DNA from: Lepisosteus oculatus
Taxonomy: Eukaryota; Chordata; Actinopteri; Semionotiformes; Lepisosteidae
DNA: 64,000 bases
Reading direction: 5' to 3'
Assembly (NCBI RefSeq): GCF_040954835.1
Contig: NC_090699.1
Span: 14,253,817 to 14,317,816 of the forward strand
The position numbers were made by a program, and so were the translations under genes. The notes beneath the pieces were generated by a model. That model did no database searches. It worked only from the letters and a program-made list of their open reading frames with translations, and had not been told where the DNA came from. This document shows positions 53,477 to 64,000 of the stretch, piece after piece; position 1 is the stretch's first letter, and each line of letters begins with the position of its first letter.

Positions 53477-54895
53477 GGAGCAGGACTGTTCTCCTGTACT
53501 GGACTGTAGCTCCTATTGTAACAGCCTGTTCTCCTGTACTGGACTGTAGCTCCTATTGTAACAGGACTGTTCTCCTGTACTGGACTGTAGCTCCTATTGT
53601 AACAGGACTGTTCTCCTGTACTGGACTGTAGCTCCTATTGTAACAGCCTGTTCTCCTGTACCGGGACTGTAGCTCCTATTGTAACGGGACTGTTCTCCTG
53701 TACTGGACTGTAGCTCCTATTGTAACAGGACTGTTCTCCTGTACTGGGACTGTAGCTCCTATTGTAACAGACTGTTCTCCTGTACTGGACTTTAGCTCCT
53801 ATTGTAACTGGACTGTTCTCCTGTACTGGACTGTAGCTCCTATTGTAACAGGACTGTTCTACTGTACTGGACTGTAGCTCCTATTGTAACAGGACTGTTC
53901 TCCTGTACTGGACTTTAGCTCCTATTGTAACAGACTGTTCTCCTGTACTGGACTGTAGCTCCTATTGTAACAGACTGTTCTACTGTACTGGGACTGTAGC
54001 TCCTACTGTAACGGGACTGTTCTCCTGTACTGGACTGTAGCTCCGATTGTAACAGACTGTTCTCCTGTACTGGACTGTAGCTCCTATTGTAACAGACTGT
54101 TCTCCTGTACTGGACTGTAGCTCCTATTGTAACAGGACTGTTCTCCTGTACTGGGACTGTAGCTCCTATTGTAACAGACTGTTCTCCTGTACTGGACTTT
54201 AGCTCCTATTGTAACTGGACTGTTCTCCTGTACTGGACTTTAGCTCCTATTGTAACAGACTGTTCTCCTGTACTGGACTGTAGCTCCTATTGTAACAGAC
54301 TGTTCTCCTGTACTGGACTGTAGCTCCGATTGTAACAGACTGTTCTCCTGTACTGGACTGTAGCTCCTATTGTAACAGACTGTTCTCCTGTACTGGACTG
54401 TAGCTCCTATTGTAACAGGACTGTTCTCCTGTATTGGGACTGTAGCTCCTATTGTAACAGGACTGTTCTCCTGTACTGAACTGTAGCCCCTATTATAATG
54501 GGACTGTCCTGCTGTACTTGGACTGTAGCTCCGATTGTAACAGAACTGTTCTTCTGTACTGGGACTGTAGCTCCTACTGTAACGGGACTGTTCTCCTGTA
54601 CTGGGACTGTAGCTCCTACTGTAACAGGACTGTAGCTGCTATTTTAATGGGACTGTTCTCCTGTACTGGACTGTAGCTCCTATTGTAACTGGACTGTTCC
54701 CCTGTACTGGGACTGTAACTCCTATTGTAACAGGACTGTTCTCCTGTACTGGACTGTAGCTCCTATTGTAACAGGACTGTTCTACTGTACTGGGACTGTA
54801 GCTGCTATTGTAATGGGACTGTTCTACTGTACTGGGACTGTTCTACTGTACTGGGACTGTAGCTCCTACTGTAATGGGACTGTTTTAGTGTACTG
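53477..54895 (+). repeat. ~40-bp minisatellite, array B (after nanog copy 2)
   Basis: About 35 units of the array A family. The left junction TCCTACTGGAGCAGGACTGT is shared with array A, so the array lay inside the duplicated segment. Confidence 0.97.
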
Positions 54896-54957
54896 GGGCA
54901 GAGAGAAGTCTGATTCGTCTCTCTCCCCCTGTCTGCTCTCTCTGTGCTCTCTTTCAG

Positions 54958-55068
54958 GATTATGCAACACCCTGAGGGGAGCAGTAGTGTCTTTCCTAAT
55001 TCTGTGGACAAATTTCAGTCCCGGGACCACAGATTGCCCCACACAGGATCGTTAAAAACACTCTCATA
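54958..55068 (+). other. Possible small exon after array B (35-codon frame)
   Basis: A strong acceptor-like tract (TCTCTCTGTGCTCTCTTTCAG) ends at 54957. The following bases open ATG at 54961, frame MQHPEGSSSVFPNSVDKF..., to TAA at 55068. If segment B is a first exon, array B would be its intron. Speculative. Confidence 0.25.
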
Positions 55069-55204
55069 AACCCGGTGTCACAAAACACTGATCTGCAGCA
55101 GCTCACCACTGTGAGCCATATTACTGAAATTCAAACATCTCACTGCCAAGAGTAAGACAGCTTTATTTCCATTCTCCAGTACTGTGTATAAAGACCGTCT
55201 CCAG

Positions 55205-55215
55205 TAAGAGTGTGT

Positions 55216-55254
<39 letters not shown>

Positions 55255-55765
55255 CAGTGTGTCCAGTAAGAGTCTGTACAGGTGTGTGTGTGTATACAGT
55301 GTGTCCAGTAAGAGCATGTACAGGTGTGTGTGTATATACAGTGTGTCCAGTAAGAGTCTGTACAGGTGTGTGTGTGCACAGTATATACAGTGTGCCCAGT
55401 AAGAGCCTGTACAGGTGTGTGTGTGTGTATTCAGTGACTCCAGTTAGAGTCTGTACAGGTGTGTGTGTATACAGTGTGTCCAGTGAGAGTCTGTACAGGT
55501 GTGTGTGTGCACAGTATATACAGTGTGCCCAGTAAGAGCCTGTACAGGTGTGTGTGTGTGTGTGTGTATTCAGTGACTCCAGTTAGAGTCTGTACAGGTG
55601 TGTGTGTGTATACAGTGTGTCCAGTGAGAGTGTGTGTGTGTGTGTGTGTGTGTATACAGTGTGTCCAGTAAGAGCCTGTACAGGTATGTGTATATACAGT
55701 GTCTTCAGTAAGAGTCTGTACAGGTGTGTGTGTACAGTGTCTACAGTAATACTGTCTCCAGATAT
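55205..55765 (+). repeat. TG-rich ~50-bp tandem repeat
   Basis: About ten units of TATACAGTGTGTCCAGTAAG plus AGTCTGTACAGGTGTGTG. Confidence 0.94.
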
Positions 55766-55769
55766 CGGT

Positions 55770-56450
55770 GTGGGATCCATGGGGGGCTGCATCTTTGAAC
55801 ACACTCCAGTCTGTGCACTCGAAACAGTCCTGGAGCATTGATTCTGCCTCTTCAGTCCATGCTGTTACAGTTCTAACTGAAGCCTTGGTGCGTTTCAGAA
55901 GCTGTCTGTAGGCCGGGAGTAGGAACAGGGAGATGTGGTCCGGTTGTCCAAGAGGGGGTGAGGTACTGCTTTGTAGGCGCAGGTATAAATGTGGTCTAGT
56001 GTGTTGTTTCCTCTGGTGGGGCAATCAACATGTTGGTGGTAGCTAGGTAGAACCTATTTAAGGCTTCCCTGATTAAAATCGCCTGCAACAATAGAAACAC
56101 CATCAGAGTGTGTCCAATGAGAGTCAGTACCGACGCTACCAGAATCTGTGGATTATAACTCTCTTGAGTTAGACACCGCTCTGCACCTGTTGATGTGTGA
56201 GGAGTACAGTGCTGTTTTGTCTGTCCCCCTGTGTGTAGGTCTGTCAGTACAGTGCAAACCCACAGGAAGGCTCTTGCACTCCTCTGTGCTGATGCTATCT
56301 CATTCTCTCTGTCCCATGGTGTTGAAATCTTACCCGTCCCACAAACAGCTCTGCCACCAAAAAACTCCCCTGTCATCATGTCTGTTAGCAACCTGGGGCA
56401 GCCGAGACAAGTAACAGATTCCCTGTACAGCACAGTGACCCACAGATGCA
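55770..56450. other. Intergenic, no gene recognised
   Basis: Contains GGTAGAACCTATTTAAGGCT-type dispersed repeat pieces in 55800-56430. No intact frame with features. Confidence 0.4.
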
Positions 56451-56454
56451 CTGA

Positions 56455-57295
56455 CAAAGCACTGTGACACACTGATGCACTGACACACTGACTCAACACA
56501 GTGACCCACTGACACACTGACCCAGAATGGTGACACACTGACACACTAACACACTGACCCAGCACACTGACGCACTGATACATTGACCCAACACAGTTAC
56601 ACACCCATGCACTGACACACTGACCCAGCACAGGACCCACTGACACACTGACGCACTGATACATTGACCCAGCACAGTTACACACCCATGCACTGACACA
56701 CTGACCCAGCACAGGACCCACTGACACACTGACCCAGCACAGTGACACACTGATACACTGTCCCACTGACACACTCATCCAGAACTGTGGCACACTGATG
56801 CACTGATTCAATACAGTGACCTACTGATGCACTGACACTGCATTGTGACACTGACCCACTGATGCAGAATAGTAACACAGTGATACACGGACACTCATTA
56901 ACACACTGATTCATACACTTCGGCACTGACACTCACAATACACGATTCTCACACGTCTGTGCTGACACGATTCTCACACGTCTGTGCTGACACTCACAAT
57001 ACACGATTCTCACACGTCTGTGCTGACACTCACTAATACACTGATTCTCACACTTCTGCGCTGACACTCACTAATACACGATTCTCACACGTCTGTGCTG
57101 ACATTCACTAATACACTGATTCTCACACTTCTGTGCTGACATTCACTAATACACTGATTCTCACACTTCTGTGCTGACATTCACTAATACACTGATTTTC
57201 ACACGTCTGTGCTGACACTCACTAATACACGATTCTCACACGTCTGTGCTGACACTCACTAATACACTGATTCTCACACATCAGCACTAACTCAA
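56455..57295 (+). repeat. Two adjoining short tandem arrays
   Basis: 56455-56890: CACACTGACCCAGCACAG-type units with a ~90-bp duplication. 56930-57290: ~40-bp units CTCACACGTCTGTGCTGACA plus CTCACTAATACACGATT. Confidence 0.92.
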
Positions 57296-57474
57296 ATACT
57301 TCTACACTAAACAGAGTCTCACGAAATTTTTAATACAGAAATTTTAATAAAACGATTTAAAACAAACTTCATATGACTGCATGTGTGACACCAACGAAAT
57401 ATTAACAAGTCAAACTTTACAAAATCAATTAATATTTTTACTTCCCATTCCTCAAAGAATGAGCCTTATTTCAT

Positions 57475-57882
57475 CAGGTTGCCAGCATACATATTATACT
57501 GCAACTCACACCTCTCAGCACCTGAAGCTCAGCAGGTGTGAGTCTGGTCAGTACCTGGAGGGGAGAAACCTGGGAAAATCTGAGGTTGCTCCTGGAAGAG
57601 GTGTTAGTGGGGCCAGTAGGGGGCGCTCACCCTGCAGTCTGTGGGGGTCCTAATGCCCCAGTATACTGATTGGACACTCTACTGTAAAAAGGCATCTTCC
57701 TTTGACTGAGACATAAAACCGTGGTCCTGACTCATTAAAAACCCCAGGGTGTTTCTCGAAGAGAGTAGGGGTATTACCCCTGTGTCCTGGCCAAATTTCC
57801 TCCTTGCCTTTACCAGTCATGGCCTCCTGATAACCCCCCTCTCTGAACTGGCTTCATCACTCTGTTCTCCTCCCCACTGAGT
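57475..57882 (+). mobile_element. 5S-rRNA-derived SINE, copy 2 (truncated)
   Basis: Same element as 28445-29022 (GCTCAGCAGGTGTGAGTCTG, GTCAGTACCTGGAGGGGAGA). It stops at CCTCCCCACTGAG, where the minisatellite begins with no spacer. Confidence 0.85.
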
Positions 57883-59702
57883 TACAATAGGAGCTACAGT
57901 CCCAGTACAGGAGAACTGTCCCATTACAATAGGGGCTACAGTCCATGTACAGTAGAACAGTCTTGTTACAATAGGAGCTACAGTCCAGTCCAGTAGAACA
58001 GTCCTGTTACAATAGGAGCTACAGTCCCAGTACAGTAGAACAGTCTGTTACAATAGGAGCTACAGTCCAGTACAGTAGAACAGTCTGTTACAATAGGAGC
58101 TACAGTCCCAGTACAGGAGAATAGTCTGTAACAATAGGAGCTACAGTCCAGTACAGGAGAACAGTCCCGTTACAATAGGAGCTACAGTCCAGTACAGTAG
58201 AACAGTCCTGTTACAATAGGAGCTACAGTCCAGTACAGGAGAACAGTCTGTTACAATAGGAGCTACAGTCCAGTACAGTAGAACAGTCCTGTTACAATAG
58301 GAGCTACAGTCCAGTACAGTAGACCAGTCCTTTTACAATAGGGGCTACAGTCCAGTACAGTAGAACAGTCTGTTACAATAGGAGCTACAGTCCCAGTACA
58401 GGAGAACAGTCCTTTTACAATAGGGGCTACAGTCCAGTACAGTAGAACAGTCTGTTACAATAGGAGCTACAGTCCCAGTACAGGAGAACAGTCCAGTTAC
58501 AATAGGGGCTACAGTCCAGTACAGGAGAACAGTCTGTTACAATAGGGGCTACAGTCCCAGTACAGGAGAACAGTCTGTTACAATAGGAGCTACAGTCCAG
58601 TACAGGAGAACAGTCTGTTACAATAGGGGCTACAGTCCCAGTACAGGAGAACAGTCTGTTACAATAGGAGCTACAGTCCAGTACAGGAGAACAGTCCTGT
58701 TACAATAGGAGCCACAGTCCAGTACAGTAGAACAGTCTGTTACAATAGGAGCTACAGTCCAGTACAGGAGAACAGTCCTGTTACAATAGGAGCTACAGTC
58801 CAGTACAGGAGAACAGTCCTGTTACAATAGGAGCTACAGTCCAGTACAGGAGAACAGTCCTGTTACAATAGGAGCTACAGTCCAGTACAGGAGAACAGTC
58901 CTGTTACAATAGGAGCTACAGTCCAGTACAGGAGAACAGTCCTGTTACAATAGGAGCTACAGTCCAGTACAGGAGAACAGTCCTGTTACAATAGGAGCTA
59001 CAGTCCAGTACAGGAGAACAGTCTGTTACAATAGGAGCTACAGTCCAGTACAGGAGAACAGTCTGTTACAATAGGAGCTACAGTCCAGTACAGGAGAACA
59101 GTCTGTTACAATAGGAGCCACAGTCCAGTACAGGAGAACAGTCCTGTTACAATAGGAGCTACAGTCCAGTACAGGAGAACAGTCCTGTTACAATAGGAGC
59201 TACAGTCCAGTACAGGAGAACAGTCTGTTACAATAGGAGCTACAGTCCAGTACAGGAGAACAGTCCTGTTACAATAGGAGCTACAGTCCAGTACAGGAGA
59301 ACAGTCCTGTTACAATAGGAGCTACAGTCCAGTACAGGAGAACAGTCTGTTACAATAGGAGCTACAGTCCAGTACAGGAGAACAGTCCTGTTACAATAGG
59401 AGCTACAGTCCAGTACAGGAGAACAGTCCTGTTACAATAGGAGCTACAGTCCAGTACAGGAGAACAGTCCTGTTACAATAGGAGCTACAGTCCAGTACAG
59501 GAGAACAGTCTGTTACAATAGGAGCTACAGTCCAGTACAGGAGAACAGTCTGTTACAATAGGAGCCACAGTCCAGTACAGGAGAACAGTCCTGTTACAAT
59601 AGGAGCTACAGTCCAGTACAGGAGAACAGTCCTGTTACAATAGGAGCTACAGTCCAGTACAGGAGAACACTCTGTTACAATAGGAGCTACAGTCCAGTTT
59701 CA
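57883..59702 (-). repeat. ~40-bp minisatellite, array C (after the C/EBP stop codon)
   Basis: About 45 units of the array A/B family, on the minus strand. Reading in the C/EBP direction, it begins about 12 bases after the TAG stop. Confidence 0.97.
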
Positions 59703-59714
59703 ATAGGAGCCTCT

Positions 59715-60077
59715 CTAGCTATGGTCCTCAGAGTCCAGCTTGTGCGCAGTTCTGTCTCCATGCTGCGGGGGGCGCTGCAGGAGCAGCTGCCTCAAAGTTT
59801 CCAGCTCGCGGGACAGCCTCTCGATCAGGTCCTGCAGCCGCTGGTTGTCCACCTGCAACTCCAGCGCCCTCTGCTGGGTGAGCAGAATCCTGCGCTTGGC
59901 CTTGTCTCGGCTCTTCCTGACGGCTGCATTGTTCCGCTCGCGGCGCAGGCGGTACTCGGGGCTGTCCTTCGCCACGCCCCTCCGCGACCGCAGGACAGAG
60001 GGGTGAGCAGGAGGAGCAGGTGGAGGAGGAGGGAGGAGGGAGGTGTAAGGGCTGGAGAAGTCAACTCTGATGGAACT
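59715..60077 (-). CDS. C/EBP last exon (bZIP domain and stop)
   Basis: The CTGTCTTCTCAG acceptor gives the frame [20 protein letters not shown], then [18 protein letters not shown] and the zipper, ending KLDSEDHS and TAG. Confidence 0.88.
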   Translation of the reverse strand, partial: SSIRVDFSSPYTSLLPPPPPAPPAHPSVLRSRRGVAKDSPEYRLRRERNNAAVRKSRDKAKRRILLTQQRALELQVDNQRLQDLIERLSRELETLRQLLLQRPPQHGDRTAHKLDSEDHS

Positions 60078-63000
60078 CTGAGAAGACAGAGAGATAATAC
60101 AGAGAGAGAGGGGTCAATACAGACACACTGACTGGACACTCCAGTACATTAACACTGCACTGAGAGAGAGGGGTTCATACAGACACACTGACTGACTGGA
60201 CACTCCAGTACATTAACACTGCACTGAGAGAGAGGGGTTCATACAGACACACTGACTGACTGGACACTCCAGTACATTAACACTGCACTGAGAGAGAGGG
60301 GTTCATACAGACACACTGACTAACTGGACACTACAGTACATTAACACTGCACTGAGAGAGAGGGGTTCATACAGACACACTGACTGGACACTCCAGTACA
60401 TTAACACTGCACTGAGAGAGAGGGGTTCATACAGACACACTGACTGACTGGACACTCCAGTACATTAACACTGCACTGAGAGAGAGGGGTTCATATAGAC
60501 ACACTGACTGACTGGACACTCCAGTACATTAACACTGCACTGAGAGAGAGGGGTTCATACAGACACACTGACTGACTGGACACTACAGTACATTAACACT
60601 GCACTGAGAGAGAGGGGTTAATAAAGACACACTGACTGGACACTCCAGTACATTAACACTGCACTGAGAGAGAGGGGTTCATACAGACACACTGACTGGA
60701 CACTCCAGTACATTAACACTGCACTGAGAGAGAGGGGTTCATACAGACACACTGACTGACTGGACACTCCAGTACATTAACACTGCACTGAGAGAGAGGG
60801 GTTAATACAGACACACTGACTGGACACTCCAGTACATTAACACTGCACTGCGAGAGAGGGGTCAATACAGACACACTGACTGGACACTCCAGTACATTAA
60901 CACTGCACTGAGAGAGAGGGGTTAATACAGACACACTGACTGGACACTCCAGTACATTAACACTGCACTGAGAGAGAGGGGTTCATACAGACACACTGAC
61001 TGGACACTCCAGTACATTAACACTGCACTGAGAGAGAGGGGTTCATACAGACACACTGACTGACTGGACACTCCAGTACATTAACACTGCACTGAGAGAG
61101 AGGGGTTCATACAGACACACTGACTGACTGGACACTCCAGTACATTAACACTGCACTGAGAGAGAGGGGTTCATACAGACACACCGACTGGACACTCCAG
61201 TACATTAACACTGCACTGAGAGAGAGGGGTTCATACAGACACACTGACTGACTGGACACTCCAGTCCATTAACACTGCACTGAGAGAGAGGGGTTCATAC
61301 AGACACACTGACTGGACACTCCAGTCCATTAACACTGCACTGAGAGAGAGGGGTTCATACAGACACACTGACTGACTGGACACTCCAGTCCATTAACACT
61401 GCACTGAGAGAGAGGGGTTCATACAGACACACTGACTGGACACTCCAGTCCATTAACACTGCACTGAGAGAGAGGGGTTCATACAGACACACTGACTGAC
61501 TGGACACTCCAGTACATTTACACTGCACTGAGAGAGAGGGGTTCATACAGACACACAGACTGACTGGACACTCCAGTACATTAACACTGCACTGAGAGAG
61601 GGGTTCATACAGACACACTGACTGGACACTCCAGTACATTAACACTGCACGGAGAGAGAGGGGTTCATACAGACACACTGACTGGACACTCCAGTACATT
61701 AACACTGCACTGAGAGAGAGGGGTTAATACAGACACACTGACTGACTGGACACTCCAGTACATTAACACTGCACTGAGAGAGAGGGGTTAATACAGACAC
61801 ACTGACTGACTGGACACTCCAGTACATTAACACTGCACTGAGAGAGAGGGGTTCACACAGACACACTGACTGGACACTACAGTCCATTAACACTGCACTG
61901 AGAGAGAGGGGTTCATACAGACACACTGACTGACTGGACACTCCAGTACATTAACACTGCACTGAGAGAGAGGGGTTCATACAGACACACTGACTGACTG
62001 GACACTACAGTCCATTACCACTGCACTGAGAGAGAGGGATTCATACAGACACACTGACTGACTGGACACTCCAGTACATTAACACTGCACTGAGAGAGAG
62101 GGGTTCATACAGACACACTGACTGACTGGACACTCCAGTACATTAACACTGCACTGAGAGAGAGGGGTTCATACAGACACACTGACTGGACACTCCAGTA
62201 CATTAACACTGCACTGAGAGAGAGGGGTTAATACAGACACACTGACTGACTGGACACTCCAGTACATTAACACTGCACTGAGAGAGAGGGGTTCATACAG
62301 ACACACTGACTGGACACTCCAGTACATTAACACTGCACTGAGAGAGAGGGGTTCATACAGACACACTGACTGACTGGACACTCCAGTACATTAACACTGC
62401 ACTGAGAGAGAGGGGTTCATACAGACACACTGACTGGACACTCCAGTACATTAACACTGCACTGAGAGAGAGGGGTTCATACAGACACACTGACTGACTG
62501 GACACTCCAGTACATTAACACTGCACTGAGAGAGAGGGGTTCATACAGACACACTGACTGGACACTCCAGTACATTAACACTGCACTGAGAGAGAGGGGT
62601 TCATACAGACACACTGACTGGACACTCCAGTACATTAACACTGCACTGAGAGAGAGGGGTTCATACAGACACACTGACTGGACACTCCAGTACATTAACA
62701 CTGCACTGAGAGAGAGGGGTTCATACAGACACACTGACTGGACACTCCAGTACATTAACACTGCACTGAGAGAGAGGGGTTCATACAGACACACTGACTG
62801 GACACTCCAGTACATTAACACTGCACTGAGAGAGAGGGGTTAATACAGACACACTGACTGACTGGACACTCCAGTACATTAACACTGCACTGAGAGAGAG
62901 GGGTTCATACAGACACACTGACTGGACACTCCAGTACATTAACACTGCACTGAGAGAGAGGGGTTCATACAGACACACTGACTGGACACTCCAGTACATT

Positions 63001-64000
63001 AACACTGCACTGAGAGAGAGGGGTTAATACAGACACACTGACTGACTGGACACTCCAGTACATTAACACTGCACTGAGAGAGAGGGGTTCATACAGACAC
63101 ACTGACTGGACACTCCAGTACATTAACACTGCACTGAGAGAGAGGGGTTCATACAGACACACTGACTGACTGGACAGTCCAGTACATTAACACTGCACTG
63201 AGAGAGAGGGGTTCATACAGACACACTGACTGGACACTCCAGTACATTAACACTGCACTGAGAGAGAGGGGTTCATACAGACACACTGACTGACTGGACA
63301 CTCCAGTACATTAACACTGCACTGAGAGAGAGGGGTTCATACAGACACACTGACTGACTGGACACTCCAGTACATTAACACTGCACTGAGAGAGAGGGGT
63401 TCATACAGACACACTGACTGGACACTCCAGTACATTAACACTGCACTGAGAGAGAGGGGTTCATACAGACACACTGACTGGACACTCCAGTACATTAACA
63501 CTGCACTGAGAGAGAGGGGTTCATACAGACACACTGACTGACTGGACACTCCAGTACATTAACACTGCACTGAGAGAGAGGGGTTCATACAGACACACTG
63601 ACTGGACACTCCAGTACATTAACACTGCACTGAGAGAGAGGGGTTCATACAGACACACTGACTGACTGGACACTCCAGTACATTAACACTGCACTGAGAG
63701 AGAGGTTCATACAGACACACTGACTGACTGGACACTCCAGTACATTAACACTGCACTGAGAGAGAGGGGTTCATACAGACACACTGACTGGACACTCCAG
63801 TACATTAACACTGCACTGAGGGTGTAGTAAGTTAGACTGACCTGCTGCAACACTTGTCTTAGCTGCCCAGCTCTGTCTTTAGTGTTGGGAGTGATAAAGG
63901 GTGGGGAGCCCAGTGAGTAGGGCAGGGAGGTGTACCCCAGAACCCTGCCCCCCATCACGGCCCCTTCAGATACCCTCTCCCTCTCCCACCCACAGTTCCC
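59715..64000 (-). CDS. C/EBP-family bZIP transcription factor (5' end outside window)
   Basis: Final exon 59715-60077 (120 codons plus TAG) and preceding exon 63842-64000 or beyond (53 codons, open to the edge), joined in phase 0 across a 3764-bp intron. C/EBP proteins bind CCAAT-like sites as dimers and drive myeloid and other differentiation. The basic region [20 protein letters not shown] with RDKAKRR is the C/EBP signature, followed by a leucine zipper ([20 protein letters not shown]). The two-coding-exon layout resembles CEBPE and fish cebp1; CEBPE also shares a human chromosome arm with IPO4. Which paralogue this is cannot be settled here. The activation domain is outside the window. 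Confidence 0.85.
60103..63822 (-). repeat. 60/64-bp minisatellite, array 4 (C/EBP intron)
   Basis: About 60 units of the array 1-3 family, more variable (CAGTCCATTAA, GTTAATAC and CGAGAG variants). The array occupies the whole intron from ~20 bp after the donor to ~25 bp before the acceptor. Confidence 0.97.
63842..64000 (-). CDS. C/EBP preceding exon (partial)
   Basis: CAG/GTCAGT donor at 63842/63841. The open frame reads [20 protein letters not shown]...GQLRQVLQQ. It is linked to the bZIP exon by orientation and phase only, so assignment to the same gene is inferred. Confidence 0.6.

Noticed and set aside
59721..60131. 136-codon plus-strand frame opposite the bZIP exon
   Set aside because: Antisense shadow of the C/EBP exon; the minus-strand frame has the basic-zipper signature.

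Overview
This is genomic DNA from a vertebrate, most likely a ray-finned fish. The genes are split by consensus GT-AG introns. The window carries 5S-rRNA-derived and tRNA-derived SINEs, L2/CR1-type LINE tails of the kind common in fish, ATT microsatellites, and a NANOG with a fish-type N-terminus. The species cannot be fixed from the sequence; the low gene density and heavy minisatellite load would also fit a subtelomeric position.

Layout. (1) Positions 1-26289, minus strand: ipo4 (importin-4), exons 1-25 complete plus the first 7 bases of exon 26, 867 full codons, missing only the C-terminal part. Many of its introns are filled almost end to end by tandem repeats. (2) 26290-35310: the ipo4 CpG-rich 5' flank, SINE and LINE fragments, a polypurine block, and one arm of a ~560-bp inverted repeat whose other arm lies in ipo4 intron 1. 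(3) 35310-54900, plus strand: two tandem copies of nanog (499 and 446 codons, four exons each), each followed by a related 3' flank, a CpG-rich exon-like segment and a large ~40-bp minisatellite. (4) 54900-57880: short repeats and one truncated 5S-type SINE. (5) 57883-64000, minus strand: a third ~40-bp array, then a C/EBP-family bZIP exon, a 3.76-kb intron made almost wholly of a 60/64-bp minisatellite, and part of the preceding exon, open to the window edge.

The most striking signal is one minisatellite family (60/64-bp unit) in four introns: ipo4 intron 23, intron 3 of both nanog copies, and the C/EBP intron. It always lies in the sense orientation, although the genes are on different strands, and the last unit always merges with the real 3' splice site. 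Each unit carries a pyrimidine tract plus AG that imitates a splice acceptor. The second family (~40 bp) is likewise always co-directional with the gene upstream. The nanog copies share a nearly identical exon 1 and flanks but have diverged in the homeodomain, in a Tyr-Pro repeat domain and in the promoter, where only copy 1 has an octamer site. IPO4 is a nuclear import receptor; NANOG and C/EBP are transcription factors. Nothing here shows that they act together.
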